Assembly (NCBI GenBank): GCA_017621075.1
Contig: JAGATV010000030.1
Span: forward strand, 62,001 to 126,000
Reading direction: 5' to 3'
Length of the DNA: 64,000 nt
DNA from: Lachnospiraceae bacterium
Lineage (GTDB): Bacteria; Bacillota; Clostridia; Lachnospirales; Lachnospiraceae
Positions 44,783 through 52,975 of this stretch are shown here, one piece after another. Below the pieces are notes generated by a model that had not been told where the DNA came from, searched no databases, and worked only from the letters and a program-made list of their open reading frames with translations. The first letter of the stretch is position 1, and every line of letters starts with the position of its first letter. The position numbers and the translations under genes are program-made.

Positions 44783-45183
44783 ACATATTATGTAAACTAG
44801 GATTCTTCTTGATTGTTTGTATGTTATGTAAACTAAAGTAGCAGACAGATTTAAAGAAAATGAAAGAAATGACGTCAAAACAGATAAAAATGACAGCCTG
44901 AATGACCCTGTAATGACAGTCCTGTATATGTGGATAACTTTGTGGATTCAGTGGATTTCTTTGAAAAAAGTCCCTAAAAACCGACATTTGTTTCAAATTC
45001 TAAGAATCAGGAACTTTTTGCAAGAGTTGATGCAATAATACTGGACTGGTCAATGGAGAGGATAAATGTTATGTAAATCGAAAAAGGAATAATCAATGCA
45101 TGATTGTGGAGGATGACAGGTTTGTGGTATAATGATTCTGCTGACGCAGTCTGAGAATGAAGGAGAAAAGGAGAACGTAGTTT
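44783..45183. other. Gene-free AT-rich gap with repeats and DnaA-box-like sequence
   Basis: No credible gene. TTATGTAAACTA occurs twice, 36 bases apart (44788-44799, 44824-44835), with a third partial copy near 45069. AATGAC-type repeats occupy 44889-44925. TGTGGATAA (44929-44937), the complement of the perfect DnaA box, is followed by TGTGGATT at 44941 and TGGATTT at 44951. The right end holds the amylase gene promoter. No hairpin terminator for the helicase gene was found. Confidence 0.6.
45104..45133 (+). promoter_or_regulatory. Putative promoter of the GH13 gene
   Basis: TTGTGG (45104-45109), an 18-bp spacer and TATAAT (45128-45133). Confidence 0.6.
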
Positions 45184-46497
45184 ATGTGGGCTTTTGAGAG
45201 TGTGTTCTATCAAATATATCCTTTGGGGTTTACCGGAGCGCCTTTTGAAAATGACGGCATCCAGGAACATCGCATCCTGAAAGTGAAAGAGTGGATTCCC
45301 CATATCAAGGAACTGGGGGCGGATGCAGTCTACTTTTCCCCGGTATTTGAATCGGATACCCATGGGTACAATACCAGGGATTATCGGAAAATAGATGTGA
45401 GGCTGGGGACCAATGAAGATTTTAAGGAAGTGTGCAGGGCGCTCCATGAAAACGGGATCAGAGTAGTTCTTGACGGGGTATTCAACCATGTGGGCAGAGG
45501 GTTTGGCCCCTTTTTGGATGTCGTTAAGAACAGGGAGCGTTCCCCGTACTTAAATTGGTTTTACAGGATCGATCTTTCAGGCAATTCCAATTACAATGAC
45601 GGTCTGTGGTATGAAGGCTGGGAAGGCAATTACGATCTGGTCAAGCTGAATCTTTGTAATGAGGATGTGGTGCAGTATCTTTTAGGCAGTATCAGACAGT
45701 GGGTGGAGGAGTTTGATATTGACGGTCTGAGGCTGGATGTGGCCTACAGTCTGGATGAGAATTTCCTGCGCAGGCTCCGCAGCTTTACACAGGAACTGAA
45801 GCCTGAATTTTATCTGCTGGGTGAGATGCTGCATGGTGACTACAACCGTCTGGTGAATGATGCCATGCTTCATTCGGCCACCAATTATGAGTGTTATAAG
45901 GGGCTTTACAGCAGCTTCAACAGTATGAACCTGTTTGAGATCAATCACTCCCTGATGCGCCAGTTTGGACCGGAAAACTGGACTCTTTACAAAGGAAAAC
46001 ACCTGTTATCCTTCGTGGACAACCATGATGTGACCAGAGTGGCAAGCATTTTGGGCAATGAGAAGCACCTTCCCCTGATCTATGCGCTGATGTTCGGAAT
46101 GCCGGGAATCCCCTGCGTGTATTACGGAAGTGAGTGGGGGACAAAAGCCCGCAAGGAGGAGGGAGATCCGGCGCTGCGTCCCTGTTTTCATGAGCCTTGT
46201 TGGAATGAGCTGTGTGAATGGATCAAGAGGCTTAGTGAGGCAAAGAAACATTCCGAGGCGCTGAATTACGGGACATTCCGTTCGGTACTGCTCACCAATA
46301 AGCAGTGTATCTTTGAGAGAAAATCGGAGCATGAGCGTGTACTGGTGGCTGTCAATGCGGATGGGGAGGAGTTTACGGCGCATTTTGATGCGGGCTGCGG
46401 AAGGGCAGAGGATCTGATATCCGGTGCACTTCACGATTTTGGCGGCGGAAGCAGTCTGCCCGCATACAGTGCCTTTTTCTGGAAATGTGAATGCTAG
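45184..46497 (+). CDS. Alpha-amylase family glycoside hydrolase (GH13)
   Basis: 437 aa, no signal peptide, so cytoplasmic. The (beta/alpha)8 barrel motifs are DGVFNHVG (region I), DGLRLDVA (nucleophile Asp), LLGEML (acid/base Glu) and FVDNHDVTR (third carboxylate), with GIPCVYYGSEWG. No starch-binding domain. It may degrade maltodextrins or cyclodextrins taken up by the cell. ATG 45184 follows a GGAGAACGTAG stretch. It is a single gene behind its own promoter. Confidence 0.9.
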   Translation: MWAFESVFYQIYPLGFTGAPFENDGIQEHRILKVKEWIPHIKELGADAVYFSPVFESDTHGYNTRDYRKIDVRLGTNEDFKEVCRALHENGIRVVLDGVFNHVGRGFGPFLDVVKNRERSPYLNWFYRIDLSGNSNYNDGLWYEGWEGNYDLVKLNLCNEDVVQYLLGSIRQWVEEFDIDGLRLDVAYSLDENFLRRLRSFTQELKPEFYLLGEMLHGDYNRLVNDAMLHSATNYECYKGLYSSFNSMNLFEINHSLMRQFGPENWTLYKGKHLLSFVDNHDVTRVASILGNEKHLPLIYALMFGMPGIPCVYYGSEWGTKARKEEGDPALRPCFHEPCWNELCEWIKRLSEAKKHSEALNYGTFRSVLLTNKQCIFERKSEHERVLVAVNADGEEFTAHFDAGCGRAEDLISGALHDFGGGSSLPAYSAFFWKCEC

Positions 46498-46522
46498 GGA
46501 GAGCATTCGCAAAGGGGAAACT

Positions 46523-46612
46523 GTGAAAACTTGGGATGGATGGCAGATGGATGGGCAGATTGCAGCAGTTGCAGTCTGCCTATTGTTGGCTTTCTTTTTA
46601 CTTTTGACGTGA
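46523..46612 (+). CDS. Possible 29-aa single-span membrane peptide
   Basis: GTG 46523, five bases after AAGGGG, opens VKTWDGWQMDGQ followed by a hydrophobic stretch (IAAVAVCLLLAFFLLLT) and stop. It looks like a tiny membrane protein but nothing else supports it. Confidence 0.25.
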   Translation: MKTWDGWQMDGQIAAVAVCLLLAFFLLLT

Positions 46613-46691
46613 AAAAAGTAAATATGACAGAGGGTGTCAGGTTACCGGTGTTATACTTATTCTATAAATCACTTCAAAGGAGAATGATGAT

Positions 46692-47234
46692 ATGGCAAGA
46701 CCACAGACAAAAAATGATCTGATCCAGGCGGCAGATGTAAACTATGATAAACTGTTGCAACTTATGGATTCTATGACAGAGACGGAATTGAACACAGAAT
46801 TTGACTTTTCGGCAGATACCAAAAAGAAAGAAGCACACTGGGGAAGGGACAAAAACTTAAGAGATATCCTGATCCATTTACATGAGTGGCACAACCTGAT
46901 GCTTAGGTGGGTGGCCAACAACAAAGCGGGTGTGCATAAGCCATTTCTCATGGAGGGCTATAATTGGAAAACATATGGGGATATGAATGTTGTGTTCTGG
47001 GAAAGAAACCAGTCAGTTTCCCTTGACAGGGCATTGGAACAGTTTCAAGAATCCCACAAAAAGATCATGGAAGTCATCCAAACAATGTCAGAGGAAGAAT
47101 TATTCCAAAGAAATGTATATGACTGGGTAGGGGGCAGCACCATTGGTTCCTACTTCATCAGTGTGACCAGCAGTCACTATGATTGGGCAATGAAAAAAAT
47201 AAAAGCACATAGGAAGATGATAAATGATAAATAG
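46692..47234 (+). CDS. ClbS/DfsB-family four-helix bundle protein (DUF1706)
   Basis: 180 aa. MARPQTKNDLIQAADVNYDKL, RDILIHLHEWHNLMLRWV and SHYDWAMKKIKAHRK are typical of the ClbS/DfsB family. ClbS protects colibactin producers by hydrolysing or binding the cyclopropane warhead; most members have unknown roles. ATG 46692 follows AAAGGAG. It overlaps the WYL regulator gene by 11 bases. Confidence 0.88.
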   Translation: MARPQTKNDLIQAADVNYDKLLQLMDSMTETELNTEFDFSADTKKKEAHWGRDKNLRDILIHLHEWHNLMLRWVANNKAGVHKPFLMEGYNWKTYGDMNVVFWERNQSVSLDRALEQFQESHKKIMEVIQTMSEEELFQRNVYDWVGGSTIGSYFISVTSSHYDWAMKKIKAHRKMINDK

Positions 47235-48180
47235 GTTATTTCAAATCGTATATTTGCTGATGGAAAAACCGCTGATGACAGCAAAAGAATTGGCTGATAT
47301 TTTAGAGGTTTCGGAGCGGACCATATATCGCGATATCGATAAATTGACTATAGCCGGGATCCCTATTTATACCAGTCAGGGCAAATATGGTGGAATTTCA
47401 ATATTGCCAGACTATATTTTGGACAGATCAGTCCTTACCATAGAGGAAAAGAAAAAAATAATGGAATCTCTCAATGCATTGAATGAAGTTTCTCTTTCTG
47501 CTGATAACGATCCTCTATCAAAACTTCGTTCTTTTTTAGGAGAGCAATATCCGGATTGGATTGAAATAGAGTTTTCCGGTTGGGCAAATAGCGAAGAAGA
47601 TGCGGCTGTCTTTGAGCAGATTAAAAATGCCATATTGGAACACTGCTATATGGAGATCATTTATTCGGGAAATCAAGAGGGATTGGTTGAAAGAAAAGTA
47701 AAACCCCTAAAATTGTGCTTTAAAGATCAGGCATGGTATCTGTACGCCTATTGTTGTCTGCGGGAGGACTATCGTTTCTTTAAACTGAAGCGGATATCCC
47801 GGATAAGGGTGTTGGACATCCCTTTTGAACCGGAAACGGTAGGAAAGGTGTTGCCAAAGGTCCCCGGGAAATATCCTGATCATCGTGAAAGTATTCCGGT
47901 CATTTTGGAGATCAGTCACAAGATGGCCTTCCGCGCATATGAAGAATTGAACAATATTGTGGTAACAGACAGCGGCAGATTATTGTGCAATCTTGAGGTT
48001 ACAGATATGGAGTGGTTTATCAGTTATGTACTCTCTTATGGCTCACATATCCACATTTTAGAACCTTTGGAAGTAAAAGAAAGGGTAGTGCAGGAAATTA
48101 GAAGGATGGAAGACTTATATAGAGACGATCAGGAAAAGGGAATGGAAGGAAACACAGACTATGGATATAAAACTTTTTGA
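47224..48180 (+). CDS. HTH-11/WYL-domain transcriptional regulator
   Basis: 318 aa. N-terminal winged helix (residues ~1-58; TAKELADILEVSERTIYRDIDKL), then a WYL domain (~135-215) with AWYLYAYCCLREDYRFFKLKRISRI in place of WYL, and a C-terminal WCX-type extension. WYL proteins sense nucleic acids or other ligands and often answer DNA damage. It is translationally coupled to the ClbS/DfsB gene and probably controls it. Codon use here is AT-richer than in the flanking housekeeping genes. Confidence 0.85.
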   Translation: MINRLFQIVYLLMEKPLMTAKELADILEVSERTIYRDIDKLTIAGIPIYTSQGKYGGISILPDYILDRSVLTIEEKKKIMESLNALNEVSLSADNDPLSKLRSFLGEQYPDWIEIEFSGWANSEEDAAVFEQIKNAILEHCYMEIIYSGNQEGLVERKVKPLKLCFKDQAWYLYAYCCLREDYRFFKLKRISRIRVLDIPFEPETVGKVLPKVPGKYPDHRESIPVILEISHKMAFRAYEELNNIVVTDSGRLLCNLEVTDMEWFISYVLSYGSHIHILEPLEVKERVVQEIRRMEDLYRDDQEKGMEGNTDYGYKTF

Positions 48181-48432
48181 TTCTGAGCTGAAGGTCATGG
48201 ATGTGCTCTGGCGTAGGAATACCACCTATACGCTGATCAAAAGATGCATCAAAAAAGGGGCCATTGAGCGTTCCGAACCCAACTTTATGTGCATGCCCTG
48301 ATTCCCAAGGAAGTGGTGCAGGAGGCGGAGACGAATGAACTGATCGACAAGATCTATGATGGTTCTGCGGATAAACTGTTTGCGGCGCTGCTGGGAAGGA
48401 AAAAGCTTTCCTATCTGATGATGCTTTTTTAA
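48161..48432 (+). pseudogene. Decayed BlaI/MecI-family repressor gene
   Basis: ATG 48161 opens MDIKLFDSELKVMDVLWRR, then jumps to NTTYTLIKRCIKKGAIERSE, having lost the ~20 residues that belong between them in BlaI/MecI repressors. At FMC a missing base ends the frame (stop at 48301). The next frame resumes ALIPKEVVQEAETNELIDKI and stops early after GRKKLS. An internal deletion, a frameshift and 3' truncation show it is dead. No blaR/mecR or beta-lactamase gene is nearby. It overlaps the end of the WYL gene by 20 bases. Confidence 0.85.
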
Positions 48433-48465
48433 AACGATTGTTTCCCCGGGGATGAAATTTTCCTC

Positions 48466-48529
48466 TTGACAGGATATATTATATGGCGTATATTATACAC
48501 AAAAATAATATTATACGTCATATAATATT
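48466..48529 (+). promoter_or_regulatory. padR promoter with two AT-rich palindromic operators
   Basis: TTGACA (48466-48471), a 17-bp spacer and TATATT (48489-48494). The spacer/-10 region (ATATTATATGGCGTATATTAT) is a near-palindrome, and AATATTATA-cgtca-TATAATATT (48507-48529) downstream is a perfect one. PadR proteins bind such sites, so self-repression is likely. Confidence 0.8.
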
Positions 48530-48585
48530 ATATAGAGCAACCAAATAATGCTATTTAGCAGACATTGTCGAAAAGGAGCAGGTAC

Positions 48586-48930
48586 ATGGTATTTAACACA
48601 GGAGCAGCTTTGCTGGATGCGATCGTGCTGGCGGTGGTCTCCAAGGAGCCGGAGGGCACTTATGGGTACAAGATCACCCAGGAGGTCCGCCAGGTCATCG
48701 AATTGTCGGAATCTACGCTCTATCCCGTGCTGCGCAGGCTTCAGAAGGATGACTGCCTGGAGGTCTATGACAGGGAATGTGCCGGACGTAACAGGCGTTA
48801 TTATAAGGTGACCAGCAGAGGATGGGCACAGCTTCATCTGTATGAAGCGGAATGGCGCAGTTATGCAGACAAGATAGCGGGACTTTTTGAGGGCCGGATG
48901 AGCTTTGAAGGAAAGGATGAAGAACAATGA
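48586..48930 (+). CDS. PadR-family transcriptional regulator
   Basis: 114 aa. The winged helix runs through GTYGYKITQEV, ELSESTLYPVLRRLQKDDCLE and RNRRYYKVTSRG, the PadR signature. ATG 48586 follows AAAGGAG. It overlaps the DUF1700 gene by four bases (ATGA) and lies behind two AT-rich palindromes. PadR-DUF1700-DUF4097 is a standard Firmicute operon, thought to respond to envelope stress. Confidence 0.93.
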   Translation: MVFNTGAALLDAIVLAVVSKEPEGTYGYKITQEVRQVIELSESTLYPVLRRLQKDDCLEVYDRECAGRNRRYYKVTSRGWAQLHLYEAEWRSYADKIAGLFEGRMSFEGKDEEQ

Positions 48931-49601
48931 TGAACAGAGCAGAATTCATGAGACAACTGGAAGCATTGCTGCAAGGAATCTCTCCCACAGAGAGAGAAGA
49001 GGCATTACAATATTATAATGATTACTTTAATGACGCAGGTGCGGAGAATGAGCAGGATGTGATAGCAGCTTTGGGAACCCCTGCCCGTGTGGCGGAGAAT
49101 ATCAAACGGGATCTGTCCGGCAGCGGATATGGGGACAATCCTGAAGAAAGAAAACCCACAGGGCGCCATGATATGGTAGAATATCAGGGAACCCGGGCAA
49201 GGGAGATCAAGGAAGAAAAGAAAATGTCCACAGGCATGATCGTGCTCATTGTGATCCTGGCGGTGTTGGCATCGCCGATCCTGTTGGGGATCGGCTCCGG
49301 GGTGGTTGGCATCCTGACCGGGATCGTGGCTGCATGGTTCGGCCTCATCATTGGCTTTGGTGTGGCGTCCATTCTTCTGTTTGTCATTTTGGTGGTGTTG
49401 ATCGCAGCGGCAGTCATGACCATTATGGCAGGTGATATCATCGTTGGAATGGGATTGATCGGCGGGGGTCTGCTCTGCGGCGGGATCGGCATCCTGTTTC
49501 TGATGCTTACCGTGGCCATGGCAGGCATAGCTACACCGGCTATTTTCCGGGGGATCGCAAGCCTGTGCAGGGGTCTGTTCGGCGGGAAGCAGACGGCATA
49601 A
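48927..49601 (+). CDS. DUF1700 (HAAS-domain) membrane protein
   Basis: 224 aa. The N-terminal helical HAAS domain (residues ~1-65; EFMRQLEALLQGISPTERE, YYNDYFNDAG) is followed by a charged linker and four hydrophobic segments very rich in Gly, Ile and Ala. HAAS domains are proposed to contact PadR-like regulators, linking the membrane to transcription. ATG 48927 overlaps the padR stop. Confidence 0.88.
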   Translation: MMNRAEFMRQLEALLQGISPTEREEALQYYNDYFNDAGAENEQDVIAALGTPARVAENIKRDLSGSGYGDNPEERKPTGRHDMVEYQGTRAREIKEEKKMSTGMIVLIVILAVLASPILLGIGSGVVGILTGIVAAWFGLIIGFGVASILLFVILVVLIAAAVMTIMAGDIIVGMGLIGGGLLCGGIGILFLMLTVAMAGIATPAIFRGIASLCRGLFGGKQTA

Positions 49602-49667
49602 GTGGGAATGTATCGGTGATCATGGCAGAAAAAAGATACCGCAATGCGGTGGAATGTGAGGAAAATA

Positions 49668-50657
49668 ATGGGAAAGTTCATGAAAAGATGTGCTATCACA
49701 GCACTGGTATTCATTGTTTTGGGATTTGCGCTGGCAGTCGTTTCCGGAGCCATAAAGGGCGGAGAACTGGTAGGTGAGGTAAAAGGTGCCATTCAGGACG
49801 GCACCTTAAAAGAAAATTTTGATGAGTGGAAGGAGTGGGGTATCTCTGCCACAGAAGGCGTTATGGGTGAGTTGAGCCAGGTCAATTATGAAATTGACGA
49901 TCAGATATTCTTTGATGAAGAATACGATATCCAAAGCGGCAACGTGGAGCGATATTCTCCGGGCAGGCTGGTCTCGGATGGGACAGAAGGGGGCATTGAA
50001 CGTCTGAGCATGGAAGTGGGCGGTTACAGCGTAGCGTTTGAACCCTCCGAGGACGGAGATTTTTATATAGAGGCTTCCGGCACGGAAAAGTTCCAGAGCT
50101 ATGTGAAGGGAGATACTCTGTATGTGAGAGCGATCAGAAGCGCAGGCAAGACAAGCAATGACGGAATTGGCACGATCACCTTATCGATACCGGAGGATGC
50201 GGTATTGCAGGAGGTCCAGATAGAACTGGGTGCCGGAATCCTGGATCTGGGGAATCTTTCGGCAGATGCCATCGATCTTGAAGTGGGAGCCGGACAGATC
50301 GCAGGTAAGGAAGTAAAGACCGGACAGATAGAACTGCAGGTGGGAATGGGTGAGATCACACTGAGCGACTTGCAGGCTGAGAGGCTGACGGCAGAGGTCG
50401 GCATGGGAGAACTGGAGATCAAAGGAGATATCACCGGGAAGGCAGAGCTTGAGTGCGCCATGGGCAATATCGACATGGAGCTGGCCGGAGCGGAGCAGGA
50501 TTTCAACTATGACATCCGGGGCGCCATGGGGCAAGTAGTCATCGGACAACAGAAGTACAGCAACATGACACAGGAGCGGACCGTCACAAACGGTGCTTCC
50601 AAGAATATCGATGTGGAATGTGCGGTAGGGAACATCACCGTTACGTTTCAGGAATAA
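49668..50657 (+). CDS. DUF4097 beta-solenoid membrane-anchored protein
   Basis: 329 aa. One N-terminal transmembrane segment (AITALVFIVLGFALAVV) and a C-terminal repeat region of short beta strands (ELGAGILDLGNLSADAIDLE, VGMGEITLSDL, VGMGELEIKGD, CAMGNIDMEL), the DUF4097 adhesin-like fold. The repeats predict a beta-solenoid on the cell surface. Start 49668 after GAGG; ATG 49644 is an in-frame alternative. It is last in the padR operon. Confidence 0.85.
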   Translation: MGKFMKRCAITALVFIVLGFALAVVSGAIKGGELVGEVKGAIQDGTLKENFDEWKEWGISATEGVMGELSQVNYEIDDQIFFDEEYDIQSGNVERYSPGRLVSDGTEGGIERLSMEVGGYSVAFEPSEDGDFYIEASGTEKFQSYVKGDTLYVRAIRSAGKTSNDGIGTITLSIPEDAVLQEVQIELGAGILDLGNLSADAIDLEVGAGQIAGKEVKTGQIELQVGMGEITLSDLQAERLTAEVGMGELEIKGDITGKAELECAMGNIDMELAGAEQDFNYDIRGAMGQVVIGQQKYSNMTQERTVTNGASKNIDVECAVGNITVTFQE

Positions 50658-50664
50658 GGCATAA

Positions 50665-50700
50665 AATACCTGCGGGATCACATCAATTCCCGCAGGTATT
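50665..50700. terminator. Bidirectional terminator between DUF4097 and pyridoxamine kinase genes
   Basis: AATACCTGCGGG pairs with CCCGCAGGTATT, flanked by A and T runs on both sides, and serves both convergent genes. Confidence 0.9.
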
Positions 50701-51490
50701 TTTCAAATAGGACACCTTCCTGTACCGGGATACCGGCTTCTTCACTTCCGGCAATACACCGGGCTACAAAGGCGGAGGCCTTTTTCACAGAAGTGTCAAG
50801 ATCTATGTGGTTCAGGGCATCGGCTGCCAGGATGGAGGCAAACAGATCTCCCGTACCGGGCCTGGAGGCCCCTGCGCTTTTTGTAGTGCAGGTGGTGCGG
50901 TGGCCATCCTGCCAGATATAATTTAAGAAGTAGCCGTCTCTGGAAAGACCGGTGATCACCACTTTTCCGTCACAGAGGGTGGAAAGCTTTCTGCAGATAT
51001 CGGTAAGTTCATAATCGGTCCAGGAACCGTCTTCGCGATAGGGTGTATCGGTTAAAAGACAGGCTTCCGTGATATTGGGGGTGATCAGGTCTGCTTTGGC
51101 AAGAAGGCGTTTCATTGCCCGGCAATACTTAGGGGTCACGGAAGAATAGCAGACCCCGTGATCGCCCATGACCGGGTCCAGCAAAAAGAAACCGGGACTA
51201 AAATCAGTTAAGAAGCCTTCCACGATCGCTATCTGCTCTAAATTTCCAAGAAAGCCGCAGTACAGTCCATCGAAGCGAAGCTTTAGTTTTTTCCAGGCAT
51301 CCAGGTAATCGGGGATATGTGCGGTCTGATCTTCGGCATGCCATACCGGGAAACCAAGATGATTGGATAAAACAGAAGTAGGTACAGGGCATACCTGTAC
51401 CTGCATCGCACTGATAACGGGCAGGGACACTGTTGTGGAACAGCGCCCGAAGCCTGCGATATCGTTGAACATTGCCAGACGTGGAATCAT
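50678..51490 (-). CDS. Pyridoxamine/pyridoxal kinase
   Basis: 270 aa, ribokinase-like PfkB fold. MIPRLAMFNDIAGFGRCS is the substrate-site start typical of PdxK/PdxY-type kinases. DPVMGDHG and SRPGTGDLFASIL are the anion hole and catalytic Asp (GTGD). It phosphorylates vitamin B6 vitamers with ATP. AAGGAG precedes the ATG. The start overlaps the stop of the upstream S-component gene by one base (TAATG), so import and trapping by phosphorylation are coupled. Confidence 0.9.
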   Translation of the reverse strand: MIPRLAMFNDIAGFGRCSTTVSLPVISAMQVQVCPVPTSVLSNHLGFPVWHAEDQTAHIPDYLDAWKKLKLRFDGLYCGFLGNLEQIAIVEGFLTDFSPGFFLLDPVMGDHGVCYSSVTPKYCRAMKRLLAKADLITPNITEACLLTDTPYREDGSWTDYELTDICRKLSTLCDGKVVITGLSRDGYFLNYIWQDGHRTTCTTKSAGASRPGTGDLFASILAADALNHIDLDTSVKKASAFVARCIAGSEEAGIPVQEGVLFEKYLRELM

Positions 51491-52455
51491 TACTTACTCT
51501 CCTTGGAAGCGTCAGCGGTCTCTTCCGGGGTAACCTGAACGAACAGGCCGGCCTTTTTCAGGGCAGGACGGAGGGCCAGGTAGAAAACAGTGGCACAGAT
51601 CACAGCGGTCACTGCATTTACGGAAGTAGTCAGCAGGTTGATCTTTGCCAGGTTGGCTGCCAGGTCCTGAGGAACTCCTAACAGGTAAGTCTTATAGAAG
51701 TAGCCTACCAGAGGATCTGCAATGATGTTGAAGCCCATACCGCATGCAGAGGCCAAAATGGTAACTTTGGTCACATAGGAAGTGGAATGGGAACGGCTTA
51801 CCTTAAAGATCTTGTGAGCGACCAGACCTACGATCAGACCGATGAGCAACTTTAACAGGAAAGTCTTGGGGGCGCTGGTCACATAAGAAGTGGTAAGGTC
51901 GCCGATGGTCATGCCGATGGCGCCGGCCAGACCGCCCCAGTAACCGCCAAGCAGCAGTGCTGCCAGAACACAGAATACATTGCCGAAGTGGAAGGCGGTC
52001 TTTTCCGTACCTACGGGAATGTCGATCTTAAAGAAAGCAAAGCCGATATAGCAGAGGGCTGCTAACAGTCCTGCCTGGGCCAGCTTTTTCACATCTGCCT
52101 TCTGTGAGGGAGCAGTGCCCACCACTGTGTTATAGATCCCTTTGACAGCCAGCAGGATGCCCAAAAACAATGCAGCCAGGCTGTAAGAATAAGGGCGTTC
52201 ATTGGCCAGCTTATCGTTTGAGAGAGCTGCGCTTAGTGCGTTCAGTGCATCCAGGTCTCCCACAGCGGTCCCCTCTTTCACGGCGGTGATCTGTGCCTTG
52301 ACTTCCTTTAACTCCTTGCCGATGGCAACAGACCGGGCGTAGCTGTTATTGTGGTTGTATACCGCAAAGACCAGACTTACGATGATAATGAGCGCACCTA
52401 CGATCAAAAGTGCAGGATTCTTTTTTCGTGTGTTGTTTTGTTCTTGTTTTTTCAT
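51490..52455 (-). CDS. ECF transporter S component, probably for vitamin B6
   Basis: 321 aa. An N-terminal transmembrane segment, a ~60-residue exposed stretch and a second segment precede a six-helix S-component core starting near residue 125 (QAGLLAALCYIGFAFFKIDIP, LLLGGYWGGLAGAIGMTIGDL). S components capture vitamins for the shared EcfAAT motor. The one-base overlap with pyridoxamine kinase is the evidence for B6. The N-terminal extension is unusual for a family normally of ~180-200 aa. GAGGAG precedes the ATG. Confidence 0.82.
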   Translation of the reverse strand: MKKQEQNNTRKKNPALLIVGALIIIVSLVFAVYNHNNSYARSVAIGKELKEVKAQITAVKEGTAVGDLDALNALSAALSNDKLANERPYSYSLAALFLGILLAVKGIYNTVVGTAPSQKADVKKLAQAGLLAALCYIGFAFFKIDIPVGTEKTAFHFGNVFCVLAALLLGGYWGGLAGAIGMTIGDLTTSYVTSAPKTFLLKLLIGLIVGLVAHKIFKVSRSHSTSYVTKVTILASACGMGFNIIADPLVGYFYKTYLLGVPQDLAANLAKINLLTTSVNAVTAVICATVFYLALRPALKKAGLFVQVTPEETADASKESK

Positions 52456-52603
52456 AATGAATACTTCTCCTCAAGTTTTTCATACAGATCAGGTCTGTGA
52501 ATGTTAGGGATAGTGTATACAAAAAGTGGAATGATAAAAAGGGCCAGAATATAACTTTTTTTTCAGTCCAGTTTTGAGGACCATTGACATCACAAGAAAC
52601 TAC

Positions 52604-52633
52604 TTGACAAATCCCACTCTGATGGACTATAGT
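52604..52633 (+). promoter_or_regulatory. Promoter of the valS T-box operon
   Basis: TTGACA (52604-52609), an 18-bp spacer and TATAGT (52628-52633). Transcription should start near 52640. The stretch 52456-52603 holds the ECF gene leader (minus) and nothing else I can name. Confidence 0.85.
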
Positions 52634-52639
52634 CAACAA

Positions 52640-52945
52640 TATAAGTAATAAAAGGCAGTGACGAAGAGGAGTACGCATCACCCCTTATCAGAGAGGATTG
52701 CTGTAGACGCTGGGAGGCAGTCTTAAGGAAGGAGTGCGGAAGGTAGCTTCCGAGCCGGAGGATCGAACGATGGACAGATTTATGCTGCAAGAAAGCATTC
52801 CTCTGTCAGGTCATCCATTAGATTCCCACGAGTGATTCCCGTTACAGGATCATACAGAGGCAGAAAAGCGTAGCGCTTTCTGTGAAAAAGGTGGTACCGC
52901 GTTCATGACGCCCTTTGCTGACGAAAGTCGGCAGAGGGCTTTTTT
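52640..52945 (+). ncRNA. T-box leader with valine (GUA) specifier
   Basis: A ~300-base leader ending in the T-box AAAAGGTGGTACCGCG (52886-52901). In Stem I, CGCA..CCTT pairs with AAGG..TGCG and GAAG with CTTC. The internal loop on the 3' side then reads GAAGGTAG, giving specifier GTA (52743-52745) followed by a purine. This matches the valyl-tRNA synthetase gene downstream. Uncharged tRNA-Val should favour the antiterminator. Confidence 0.93.
52910..52945 (+). terminator. T-box regulated terminator before valS
   Basis: GCCCTTTGC pairs with GCAGAGGGC and is followed by six T residues. It directly follows the T-box antiterminator sequence and competes with it. Confidence 0.9.
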
Positions 52946-52975
52946 CATGACATCAGACAGTGAAAGGAGCAACCA

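Noticed and set aside
44788..44835. TTATGTAAACTA repeats as a CRISPR array
   Set aside because: Only two full 12-base copies and one partial, with no regular spacers and no cas genes.
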